Shown in pieces: positions 1 to 7,264 of a stretch of 36,326 nt of DNA. Made by a program: the position numbers and the translations under genes. The stretch lies in the NCBI GenBank assembly GCA_019192545.1, contig JAHCMI010000085.1:1-36326 (forward strand), in the 5' to 3' direction. Position 1 is the first letter of the stretch. The number at the start of each line of letters is the position of its first letter. The notes under the pieces are model-generated. The model was not told where the DNA came from, made no database searches, and was given only the letters and a program-made list of their open reading frames with translations. Origin of the DNA: Rivularia sp. MS3. Its GTDB lineage: Bacteria > Cyanobacteriota > Cyanobacteriia > Cyanobacteriales > Nostocaceae.

Positions 1-77
1 AGTTAGGAGTTAAGAGTTAAGAGTTAGGAGTTAAGAGTTAAGAGTTAGGAGTTAAGAGTTAAGAGTTAGGAGTTAAT
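1..77. repeat. Heptanucleotide STRR with 21-bp superperiod
   Basis: Eleven consecutive 7-bp units of AGTTARG. The fourth-to-last base pattern repeats as GG, AG, AG, so the array has a 21-bp higher-order period (AGTTAGG-AGTTAAG-AGTTAAG) kept for three and two-thirds turns. It begins at or before the window edge and ends about 18 bp from the trmD stop. Short tandemly repeated repetitive sequences of this kind are known from heterocystous cyanobacteria. Their function is unknown. Confidence 0.95.
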
Positions 78-94
78 AACCCCTTCTCCCCCCT

Positions 95-817
95 CTACCC
101 CCTCTTCCCCTTTCTCCCACTCTCCCGCTCCTTCTCCTCTTCCCAGGCTTCAAACAAATCGGGACGACGTTTGCGGGTTCTGTCAATTTGTTGCTCGTAA
201 CGCCACCGTGCGATTGCTGCATGATTGCCGGACAATAGTACATCGGGGACTTTGCGATCGCGAAAGACGGCAGGGCGGGTGTATTGGGGATAATCTAACA
301 ATCCTTCTTCAAAACTTTCTAATTTCAAAGATTCAGCTTTGCCTACCGTTCCCGGAAGTAAACGGACTACACCATTCATTAAAGCCATAGAAGGTATCTC
401 GCCGCCAGTCAAAATAAAATCTCCTAAAGAAACTTCGCGGGTGACTAATTCTAATACTCTCTCATCAACTCCTTCATAATGACCGCAAATTATCACCAGT
501 TGGTCGTAGTTGGCAGCCAATTCTCTGAGTAATGGCTGATTTATAGTTTCTCCTTGAGGACTCATCATAATCACTTCTCGTCGCGGCAAAATCGGCAACG
601 ATTCGACAGCAGAGAAAATAGGTTCGGGCTTCATTAACATGCCAACTCCCCCACCATAAGGCTCATCATCAACTTTCCGGTGCTTGTCGGTGGTAAAGTC
701 TCGCGGATTTACAAAATGCACGCTGGCAATTTGCTTGGCTAAAGCCTTACCAATCAGCCCGGAATTGAGAACGGAAGTAAAACAATCGGGAAATAGCGTA
801 ACTATATCAAAACGCAC
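95..817 (-). CDS. trmD: tRNA (guanine-N1)-methyltransferase TrmD
   Basis: SAM-dependent SPOUT-class enzyme that methylates G37 at N1 in tRNAs reading CUN, CCN and CGG codons, protecting against +1 frameshifting. The 240-residue product has the family opening MRFDIVTLFP and the knot motifs GHYEGVDERV and SLGDFILTGGE (about residues 111-140), which build the SAM site. The start is a GTG at 815-817, chosen because the family begins exactly there; no clear Shine-Dalgarno sequence is visible. The last 15 or so residues are a lysine/arginine/glutamate-rich low-complexity tail written by a polypurine stretch, next to the STRR at the window edge, and probably not functional. The gene is divergent from cphB across a 596-bp spacer. 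Identification is secure. Confidence 0.97.
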   Translation of the reverse strand: MRFDIVTLFPDCFTSVLNSGLIGKALAKQIASVHFVNPRDFTTDKHRKVDDEPYGGGVGMLMKPEPIFSAVESLPILPRREVIMMSPQGETINQPLLRELAANYDQLVIICGHYEGVDERVLELVTREVSLGDFILTGGEIPSMALMNGVVRLLPGTVGKAESLKLESFEEGLLDYPQYTRPAVFRDRKVPDVLLSGNHAAIARWRYEQQIDRTRKRRPDLFEAWEEEKERESGRKGKRG

Positions 818-1413
818 AGTATTTCGTATTGGAGGACACTATTCTTAAATTGAACTCGCTTGCGATTCGGCATAGCGCGTTGTTGACTACATTACATTTA
901 AACTTTATTTAGAGTATATAAAAGTACTTAGGATAGATAATTTTGTGTGAAAACGAAAGTTTTTCTAATTACTTAATTTATGTTTAAATATTGTCACATC
1001 TAACTTTAAATTAAGATTCATACAAAGGCGTTAACAACAACGCAGGAAGATTGTATCCTGCATTGCGACAGACTTTGTCGTTTGTCTGTGCTTCATCCCA
1101 AGCACTTTACCGTCAAGAAAATGGCGGTTATGGGAAATAAACAAGGATAGGTGAGCAGAGGTTCTGCGCTGGTGAAAAGAAAAGATAATGGGGCTTCATA
1201 CATGATGACTTATGGGTGTCGCTCAAACTTTAAGCTAAAAAGCAAAAGGCGTATTTTCCCTGGCGCAAGCAAGCGTTATCACTCTTGCAATAAACCTGTT
1301 AGCCGAAGGGACATTTCTATAACAATAAACAGAAAAGTCCTATCAATCGCAATACTTCCGCGAACTGTCCGCGAAGTAAAATTCACCTTCCGGTTGTTGA
1401 CAGGAGATACACA
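818..1413. other. Long trmD-cphB intergenic region / cphB leader
   Basis: 596 bp with no convincing gene. It holds a consensus NtcA-type site (914-927) and two perfect 6-bp hairpins close together (arms 1042-1047/1056-1061 and 1068-1073/1084-1089). The cphB ribosome binding site AGGAG is at 1402-1406. A possible reading frame at 1151-1426 is rich in K and R, overlaps cphB and resembles no family known to me. Either the promoter is near the NtcA-type site and the transcript carries a very long leader, or a separate small RNA lies here. Nothing in it matches a riboswitch I recognise. Confidence 0.6.
914..927. promoter_or_regulatory. Putative NtcA-binding site upstream of cphB
   Basis: Perfect GTA-N8-TAC palindrome (GTATATAAAAGTAC), the consensus of the global nitrogen regulator NtcA. 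A -10-like GATAAT begins at 936, much closer than the roughly 22-bp spacing of class II NtcA promoters, so direct activation from this box is uncertain. cph genes are known NtcA targets in Anabaena. The motif is short, and chance matches are expected several times in 36 kb. Confidence 0.4.
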
Positions 1414-2277
1414 ATGCGGCAACTAAAAGCTAAATGGCTGGAAATGACCACATCCCAAGCAACTAAAACCGCCGTTCTGGTTATTGGAGGCGCAGAAGAT
1501 AAGGTTCACGGACGAGAAATTCTGCGAACTTTTATAGACCGTGCTGGTGCAAGAGATGCCCATATTGCTATTATTCCCTCTGCTTCTCGGGAACCGAGTA
1601 TTATTGGCGCTCGCTACGTAAATATTTTTGAAGATATGGGAGTAAAAAAGGTTGAAATTTTAGATATTCGAGAACGCGACCATTGTCACGACCGTTACTA
1701 CAAGGAATCGTTGGAAGAATGTAGTGGTGTTTTTTTGACTGGAGGCGATCAATTGCGTCTTTGTGGTGTCTTAGCCGATACGCCAGTCATGGATATTATC
1801 CGAGGACGAGTCAAAACCGGAGAATTAACTTTGGCCGGTACTAGTGCCGGAGCTGCGGTGATGGGACACCACATGATTGCTGGGGGCGGTAGTGGAGAGT
1901 CTCCGAATCGCTCTTTAGTTGATATGGCAACTGGCTTAGGTTTTATTCCAGAATTGATTGTGGATCAGCATTTTCACAATCGTAACCGTATGGTGCGTTT
2001 AATGAGTGCCATTGCTTCTCATCCCGACCGTTTGGGAATTGGCATTGATGAAGATACTTGTGCCATGTTTGAAAAAGACGGTTGGCTCGAAGTCATGGGC
2101 AAAGGGGCGGTAACAATTATCGATTCAAGCGAACTTACTCATACTAACGAACCCCGTGTCGGAGCAACAGAACCTCTAAGCCTGCACAATTTACGAATAC
2201 ATATTCTCGGTCACGGCGATCGCTATCATCTATACGGACGTACTGCGATACCATCTGTAGGGCGAATATCCAGCTGA
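1414..2277 (+). CDS. cphB: Cyanophycinase CphB
   Basis: Serine-type exopeptidase (peptidase family S51) that releases beta-Asp-Arg dipeptides from cyanophycin granules in the cytoplasm. The 287-residue product has the nucleophile elbow GTSAGAAVM with Ser144, the conserved VDQHFHNR segment with His186, and the FLTGGDQLR motif near 107-115. The first ATG is preceded by AGGAG at 7-bp spacing, so it is preferred over the internal ATG at codon 11 (1444). It lies 179 bp upstream of cphA in the usual cyanobacterial cphB-cphA order. The spacer holds a possible NtcA site and a small hairpin, so cphA may have its own promoter. Identification is secure. Confidence 0.97.
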   Translation: MRQLKAKWLEMTTSQATKTAVLVIGGAEDKVHGREILRTFIDRAGARDAHIAIIPSASREPSIIGARYVNIFEDMGVKKVEILDIRERDHCHDRYYKESLEECSGVFLTGGDQLRLCGVLADTPVMDIIRGRVKTGELTLAGTSAGAAVMGHHMIAGGGSGESPNRSLVDMATGLGFIPELIVDQHFHNRNRMVRLMSAIASHPDRLGIGIDEDTCAMFEKDGWLEVMGKGAVTIIDSSELTHTNEPRVGATEPLSLHNLRIHILGHGDRYHLYGRTAIPSVGRISS

Positions 2278-2286
2278 CGGGAATAC

Positions 2287-2300
2287 GTATGTGTGGTTAC
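2287..2300. promoter_or_regulatory. Putative NtcA-binding site between cphB and cphA
   Basis: Perfect GTA-N8-TAC (GTATGTGTGGTTAC) 10 bp after the cphB stop and about 157 bp before the cphA start. No good TAN3T -10 box is seen at the canonical distance. A 7-bp stem-loop follows at 2375-2395 (AACTGTT/AACAGTT). Its position next to a known NtcA-regulated gene supports it, but the motif alone is weak evidence. Confidence 0.42.
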
Positions 2301-2456
2301 ACTGGGTTGACCGCGATTTTTTGTTGCAGCATAAAAGCATAAAAAGTCAAAATAATACAAATAAGGAATAAAAAAACTGTTATTCACGAACAGTTATGCG
2401 GTCAATTCCAGTAAGAAACTAGAATTTTGGTTCCGAATCTCCATCTACCCTTTATC

Positions 2457-5153
2457 ATGAGAATCCTCAAGATCCAAACTTTACGCGGTCCTAACTATTG
2501 GAGCATTCGACGCCACAAGTTAATCGTCATGCGCCTTGATTTAGAAAACCTCGCCGATACTCCCTCGAATGAAATCCCTGGATTTTACGAAGGATTGCTA
2601 GAAGCTTTACCTTCTTTGGAAGGTCATTACTGCTCTCCTGGCTGTCGTGGTGGTTTTCTCATGCGGGTGCGAGAAGGCACTATGATGGGTCATATTGCCG
2701 AACACGTGGCGCTAGAGCTTCAGGAATTAGCCGGAATGCATGTGGGTTTCGGTCGCACCCGCGAAACTGCAACTCCGGGAATTTATCAGGTAGTTTTCGA
2801 GTATTTAAATGAGGAAGCCGGACGCTATGCTGCAAGAGCAGCTGTCAGGCTTTGTCAAAGTATTGTCGATCGGGGTCGCTATCCTAAGGCTGAGTTAGAA
2901 CAAGATTTACAAGATATTAAGGACTACTGGCGCGATGCTGCTTTAGGACCTTCTACCGAATCAATTGTCAATGAAGCTAAAAAAAGAGGTGTCCCCTGGA
3001 TGCCTTTAGGTTCGAGATATTTGATTCAACTGGGGTACGGAGTACAGCAAAAGCGGATTCAAGCCACTATGACGGCTAATACCGGCATTCTAGGTGTAGA
3101 ACTTGCTTGTGACAAAGAAGCGACTAAGCGCATTCTCGAATCTTCAGGGGTGCCCGTACCCAAAGGAACTGTAATTAATTTCTTTGACGATTTAGAAGAC
3201 GCAGTTGATTATGTCGGTGGTTTTCCGATTGTGATTAAACCCCTCGATGGCAACCACGGACGCGGTATTACCATTGATATCAGAAGTTGGGAAGAAGCTG
3301 AAGCGGCTTACGATTCTGCTAGAGCAGTTTCGAGGTCGGTAATTGTTGAAAAATTTTATATCGGTCGCGACCATCGGGTGTTAGTAGTTGACGGTAAAGT
3401 TGTTGCCGTAGCCGAACGAGTACCGGCTCATGTTGTTGGTGACGGTAAGTCAACTATTGCCGATTTGGTTGAAGAAACTAATAAAGACCCGAATCGTGGC
3501 GACGGTCACGATAATGTTTTAACTCGAATTATTTTAGACCGTAATAGTTATGCTTTGATGGAAAGACAGGGTTTTACCCTCGATACCATTTTAGATAAAA
3601 ATGAAATTTGTTATTTACGAGCAACGGCGAATTTATCTACAGGTGGTATTGCTGTAGACCGTACTGATGAAATTCATCCCCAAAATGCTTGGTTAGCCCA
3701 GCGGATAGTTAAAATAATTGGTTTAGATATTGCCGGGATTGATATTGTTACTACCGATATTAGTCGTCCTTTAAGAGAAACCGATGGAGTCATTGTAGAG
3801 GTAAATGCAGCACCGGGATTCCGGATGCATGTTGCTCCCAGTCAAGGAATTCCTCGCAATGTTGCTGCGGCGGTAATAGATATGCTATTCCCTGCCGATA
3901 AAACTACTCGCGTACCTATCCTCAGCGTTACCGGCACCAACGGTAAAACTACTACTACTAGATTGCTAGCTCATATTTTTAAGCAAACTAGGAAAGTGAT
4001 TGGGTATACAACTACAGATGGTACCTATATCGGAGAATATCTAGTAGAAGCTGGCGATAATACCGGGCCGCAAAGCGCTCAGTTGATATTGCAAGACCCG
4101 ACGGTAGAAGTTGCGGTGTTAGAAACGGCACGGGGAGGTATCTTACGTTCGGGGTTAGCTTTTGAAGCATCTAATGTGGGTGTAGTTTTAAATGTTGCTG
4201 CCGACCATTTAGGATTGGGTGATATTGATACCATTGACCAGCTATCGCATCTAAAGAGTGTGGTTGCTGAAGCGGTATATCCCGATGGTTATACAGTATT
4301 AAATGCCGATGACAAAAGAGTTGCGGCAATGGCAGAAAGAACCAAAGCCAATATTGCTTACTTCACCATGAACCCCGACTCGGAATTAGTCAAAGGGCAT
4401 ATTCAAAAAGGTGGAGTAGCGGCTATTTATGAAAATGGCTTTTTGTCGATTTTGAAAGGGGATTGGACTCACCGCATAGAAAAGGTAGATAATATTCCTT
4501 TGACGATGGGTGGACGCGCCCCATTTATGATTGCTAATGCTTTGGCAGCATCTTTAGCAGCTTTCGTACAAAACGTTTCCATAGAGGAAATTCGAGCCGG
4601 TTTAAATACCTTCCGGGCTTCGGTGAATCAAACACCGGGACGAATGAATTTATTTAATTTGGGTAAACACCACGCCTTAGTTGATTACGCTCACAATCCA
4701 GCATCTTATCAAGCACTAGGTCAATTCGTACGTAACTGGACATCCGGACAGCGAATTGGTGTAGTTGGCGGCCCTGGCGATCGCCGTGACGAAGATTTTG
4801 TCATGTTGGGTAAACTAGCATCTGAGATTTTCGACTGTATCATCATTAAAGAAGATGATGACACCAGGGGAAGAAGCCGTGGTTCAGCTGCTGAGTTAAT
4901 TACTCAAGGTATTAGGGAAGTAAATCCAGATTGCCTGCACGAAACAGTTTTGGATGAAACACAAGCAATTAATAAAGCTTTAGATTTAGCAACCGATGAC
5001 AGTTTGGTTGTTATCTTACCAGAAAGTGTCAATCGTGCCATTAAGTTAATTAAAGCTAGGGGAGTTATAGAAGAAACTCCTCCAAAGTTTGATAGTACAA
5101 CCCCACAAGATAAAGCAGTCGGAGTTCCATCTTCGGTGTTAAATAGCTTATGA
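2457..5153 (+). CDS. cphA: Cyanophycin synthetase CphA
   Basis: ATP-dependent, non-ribosomal polymerase that builds multi-L-arginyl-poly-L-aspartate, first extending the Asp backbone and then ligating Arg. The start is ATG at 2457 (MRILKIQTLRGPNYWSIRRH, the family N-terminus), giving 898 residues. An upstream in-frame TTG at 2427 would add ten unconserved residues. Domains: N-terminal cyanophycin-specific domain (about 1-160); ATP-grasp domain (about 205-475, with IVIKPLDGNHGRGI and VEVNAAPGFRMH); Mur-ligase-like domain from about 485 with P-loop GTNGKTTTT at 493-501, AADHLG, and the C-terminal ligase part with VDYAHNP and GVVGGPGDRRDEDF. All motifs are intact. There is no strong Shine-Dalgarno sequence. 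A perfect 15-bp-stem hairpin follows the stop. Identification is secure. Confidence 0.98.
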   Translation: MRILKIQTLRGPNYWSIRRHKLIVMRLDLENLADTPSNEIPGFYEGLLEALPSLEGHYCSPGCRGGFLMRVREGTMMGHIAEHVALELQELAGMHVGFGRTRETATPGIYQVVFEYLNEEAGRYAARAAVRLCQSIVDRGRYPKAELEQDLQDIKDYWRDAALGPSTESIVNEAKKRGVPWMPLGSRYLIQLGYGVQQKRIQATMTANTGILGVELACDKEATKRILESSGVPVPKGTVINFFDDLEDAVDYVGGFPIVIKPLDGNHGRGITIDIRSWEEAEAAYDSARAVSRSVIVEKFYIGRDHRVLVVDGKVVAVAERVPAHVVGDGKSTIADLVEETNKDPNRGDGHDNVLTRIILDRNSYALMERQGFTLDTILDKNEICYLRATANLSTGGIAVDRTDEIHPQNAWLAQRIVKIIGLDIAGIDIVTTDISRPLRETDGVIVEVNAAPGFRMHVAPSQGIPRNVAAAVIDMLFPADKTTRVPILSVTGTNGKTTTTRLLAHIFKQTRKVIGYTTTDGTYIGEYLVEAGDNTGPQSAQLILQDPTVEVAVLETARGGILRSGLAFEASNVGVVLNVAADHLGLGDIDTIDQLSHLKSVVAEAVYPDGYTVLNADDKRVAAMAERTKANIAYFTMNPDSELVKGHIQKGGVAAIYENGFLSILKGDWTHRIEKVDNIPLTMGGRAPFMIANALAASLAAFVQNVSIEEIRAGLNTFRASVNQTPGRMNLFNLGKHHALVDYAHNPASYQALGQFVRNWTSGQRIGVVGGPGDRRDEDFVMLGKLASEIFDCIIIKEDDDTRGRSRGSAAELITQGIREVNPDCLHETVLDETQAINKALDLATDDSLVVILPESVNRAIKLIKARGVIEETPPKFDSTTPQDKAVGVPSSVLNSL

Positions 5154-5166
5154 AGGGATAACGAGT

Positions 5167-5211
5167 AAAAAGTTGTAAATTCGCATTTATTAGCGTAATT
5201 TACAACTTTTT
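5167..5211. terminator. Strong stem-loop after cphA
   Basis: Perfect 15-bp inverted repeat: left arm 5167-5181 starts with five A, right arm 5197-5211 ends with five T. A further CGC/GCG inner stem surrounds an AT loop. Because the arms are A-led and T-ended, the structure could terminate in both directions, for cphA from the left and tatA (stop at 5311) from the right. It starts 13 bp after the cphA stop. Confidence 0.8.
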
Positions 5212-5310
5212 AACCATAAGAAATCAATGTTTACAAGATATAAAAGTTAAAGGTCAAAGGTAAAGATTTATGCGCTCATTAATGTCCCAATCTAGTTTTG
5301 TGGTAACGTA

Positions 5311-5490
5311 CTAGATTTTTTCCTGGTCGTTATCGTAACTAGCTTCACCTTCGCCTTCTTTCAATTCTTCCTTAAAACCCCTCAAAGTTTTTCCTAAAGC
5401 GCTGCCTAACTCAGGAATTTTTTTAGGTCCAAAAATCAAAATCGCCACAACAACAATTATAGCCATTTCCGGGAAACCCAATCCAAACAT
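5311..5490 (-). CDS. tatA: Twin-arginine translocase subunit TatA/TatE
   Basis: A 59-residue protein starting MFGLGFPEMAIIVVVAILIF, with the single N-terminal transmembrane helix, the FGPKKIPELG hinge and the amphipathic helix (SALGKTLRGFKEEL) typical of TatA/E, then a short acidic tail. It oligomerises at the TatBC receptor to carry folded proteins across the thylakoid or plasma membrane. The start at 5488-5490 is preceded by AGAGG about 4 bp upstream. No tatC is seen nearby, as is usual in cyanobacteria where tat genes are scattered. It is convergent with cphA across the hairpin at 5167-5211. At 59 residues it is easy for gene callers to miss. Confidence 0.93.
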   Translation of the reverse strand: MFGLGFPEMAIIVVVAILIFGPKKIPELGSALGKTLRGFKEELKEGEGEASYDNDQEKI

Positions 5491-5622
5491 AATGCCTCTT
5501 TCAATAAATAATCTTTTATATATCTTAGATTGGGGGAGATGGTAGCGGATAGAAGAAATAAAATTGGTAACTGATTTCTTAGCGCAATTATTAAGAATTA
5601 TTTCGGTAATGTTATAAATTTA

Positions 5623-5725
5623 TATAGCATTGCTAAATCATTTATGAGATTTGAGAAACCCGGTTTTTTGAAAAAACCGGGTTTCTGGTTTCTATGTTTT
5701 TCACAACTCATATAGGATTGCTATA
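5623..5725. repeat. MITE-like palindromic element A
   Basis: Outer inverted repeats TATAGCA (5623-5629) and TTGCTATA (5718-5725), continued imperfectly by CTA..TATGAG on both sides, surround a nearly perfect palindrome: AGAAACCCGGTTTTTT at 5654-5669, one G, then its exact complement at 5671-5686. There is no coding capacity. A degenerate relative of the central palindrome occurs at 20647-20677. The size and the terminal inverted repeats fit a non-autonomous element, but no target duplication is established. Confidence 0.65.
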
Positions 5726-5760
5726 AGTAAGTGGGTACGAATAAACGGAACTGTGTAACG

Positions 5761-5818
5761 TGCAGGTAAATCACTCTTAAACCCTTATTCCTACTCGCTA
5801 CTCGCTACTTGCTACTCG
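5761..5818. repeat. TGCAGGTAAAT block with heptamer STRR
   Basis: TGCAGGTAAAT, then a CTTAAACCCTTAT segment, then four 7-bp units of CTACTYG (5791-5818). The same composite block, lead sequence plus a different heptamer, recurs at 20539-20605. The lead sequence and the array therefore travel together as one repeat type. Confidence 0.7.
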
Positions 5819-6000
5819 ATCCTAACTATGATTTTCAACGCTGAGTGCTGTTTGATTGGTTTTAGCGGTTTTGACTTCGGACTTTTTTACGAGTTTTCCA
5901 ATCATAAAAGAATAATTGATTGAGAAGAGTTAGCTTCATTGAGAAGTTCTCAACTCAAAGACTGTAATTATTTTAAAATAAAACTCTAGCGCTAGGGTTT

Positions 6001-6109
6001 ATATAGCGGATCTCACTTGAGTTAAATACAGTCTTGTGGAATGGGCATCCCTGCCCGTCCAATTTTCATCAAATTTGTTTGTACTGCACCCAACTGATAA
6101 CCGCTATAT
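6001..6109. repeat. MITE-like element B
   Basis: 109 bp bounded by perfect 9-bp inverted ends ATATAGCGG (6001-6009) and CCGCTATAT (6101-6109). The interior carries the hairpin GGGCATCCCTGCCC near 6043-6056. The core GCAGGGATGCCC reappears in the structured repeat at 15479-15490. No coding capacity is seen; it is probably a dispersed non-autonomous element. Confidence 0.65.
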
Positions 6110-6112
6110 TAT

Positions 6113-6238
6113 ATGACGGTTGGAACAGAAAAAGCTGCCAAATTATTGAGAATTTGTGCCCAACGGGTACGACAGTTAATTTACTTCTATCTTCAATTCA
6201 GAAAATTCGTCTGCTCCCTCGACGGCTTAAAGATATAG
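6113..6238 (+). pseudogene. Small HTH-like ORF, probably decayed
   Basis: An ATG four bases after MITE-like element B opens a 41-codon frame beginning MTVGTEKAAKLLRICAQRVR. This reads like the helix-turn-helix of excisionase/MerR-type small regulators (xxxEAAxLLxIxxxRVRQL). After about residue 23 the expected wing is replaced by unrelated residues, and the frame ends at TAG 6236. It ends 37 bp before the 3' end of the convergent esterase. No Shine-Dalgarno sequence is clear. I read it as a truncated or mutated small regulator; chance resemblance is possible. Confidence 0.4.
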
Positions 6239-6274
6239 GAAGGTATAAAAAACTTTTCCAGAATAGAGAAATAA

Positions 6275-7189
6275 CTATATTAATTGATGCCTTATCAAAA
6301 ATTCTTTGATAGTGGCATAAATTTGCTGTTTTTGTTTTTTAGTAAAGCCAACATGAGCGACTCCTTTGACGCTATATAGCTGATTTGGAACGCTAGCTAA
6401 ATCGAGTTTTTTATGCAATCTAACGGCGTGAGCATAAGGTACAAAAGTATCTTTATCGCCATGTATAGTTAAAATTGGCGGTAAATTAGGACGAACGTAA
6501 TTAATCGGAGAAACGTTTTTAGCTAACTCAATTTTAGAATCGGTAATTTTGTTTCCCAACCATTCAACTGCGTAATATTTTTCGTTAGCACCTTTAATTA
6601 AATCTTCTACGTCTGTAATTCCAGACCAATTTACAATTGCAGCAAGTTTAATTTTTTCATTACTGGAGCATTGATTATCAAATCCGGCTTCGGGAGGAAT
6701 CATTCCCGTAGTTAAAGATAAATGTCCCCCGGCAGAAAATCCAGTTGCGATAATTTTACTTTTGTCAAAATTATATTTTTCTGCATTATTAACTACCCAG
6801 TGCAAAGCACAGCGAGCATCTTGTACTGCTGCTGGAGCTAAAGCGGTACTCGCCAATCTATAATTAATGTTAATTACAGAAAAACCCCAATTTAAATAAG
6901 GTTCAAAAAAAGGTTTAAATCCTTCTTTAGATTCTTGTATCCAACCTCCTCCATGAATTGCTATCAGTGTTGGATGTAAACCAGGATTTTTGTTTTGATA
7001 AAGGTCGAGTTTGAGTTGAGAGTCGTCAACTTTGTGATAAACAAGATTGCGAGAAAGTTGATAATTTGCTTTATTGTTTACTGTAGTAATTGTGCGATTG
7101 CCTTCATGTTGCGAATATAGAATAACCGCTACCAACAGTGAAAATATAGCAGCTATTGGCAAATATCTGATAAAAAGCTTTTTTAACAT
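6275..7189 (-). CDS. Alpha/beta hydrolase (BD-FAE/esterase-like), membrane-anchored or exported
   Basis: A 304-residue protein. An N-terminal hydrophobic helix (about residues 7-26) suggests a signal anchor or uncleaved signal, placing the enzyme outside the cytoplasmic membrane. The catalytic core has the oxyanion motif HGGGW near 79-83, the nucleophile elbow GFSAGGH near 150-156, an acid in HGDKDTFVP and a late histidine in KGVAHVGF, so the Ser-Asp-His triad looks complete. This matches carboxylesterase/lipase-like proteins of the BD-FAE and hormone-sensitive-lipase type. The substrate cannot be told. The start ATG is at 7187-7189 with no strong Shine-Dalgarno sequence. It lies 75 bp downstream of the STPK stop in the same direction and may be read through from it. 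Confidence 0.85.
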   Translation of the reverse strand: MLKKLFIRYLPIAAIFSLLVAVILYSQHEGNRTITTVNNKANYQLSRNLVYHKVDDSQLKLDLYQNKNPGLHPTLIAIHGGGWIQESKEGFKPFFEPYLNWGFSVININYRLASTALAPAAVQDARCALHWVVNNAEKYNFDKSKIIATGFSAGGHLSLTTGMIPPEAGFDNQCSSNEKIKLAAIVNWSGITDVEDLIKGANEKYYAVEWLGNKITDSKIELAKNVSPINYVRPNLPPILTIHGDKDTFVPYAHAVRLHKKLDLASVPNQLYSVKGVAHVGFTKKQKQQIYATIKEFLIRHQLI

Positions 7190-7264
7190 TTACCTAAAAT
7201 TGGAAAATTGGTATTTTAATATTTTTTTTAAATAAAAAATATTCCACAGCAAAATTAATCAAAA

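Larger units (their letters stand above)
5491..6112. other. Repeat-filled spacer
   Basis: No gene. The segment holds, in order, a 103-bp MITE-like element with a 33-bp central palindrome (5623-5725), a GCAGGTAAAT-plus-heptamer repeat block (5761-5818) and a 109-bp MITE-like element (6001-6109). Between 5819 and 6000 I see only AT-rich sequence. Confidence 0.7.

Noticed and set aside
1-77. Heptamer arrays as CRISPR
   Set aside because: The units are 7 bp, contiguous and lack unique spacers or cas genes.
1151-1426. GTG-initiated 91-codon frame overlapping the cphB start
   Set aside because: K/R-rich, no family resemblance, overlaps the cphB ribosome binding site and start; more likely leader or small-RNA sequence.
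2427-2456. TTG-initiated extension of cphA
   Set aside because: The family starts at MRILKIQTL; the ten extra residues are not conserved and have no Shine-Dalgarno sequence.
6034-6309. 91-codon plus-strand frame starting in a MITE-like element
   Set aside because: Begins by translating repeat DNA and ends across the 3' end of the esterase; the HTH-like frame at 6113 is a better reading of this DNA.
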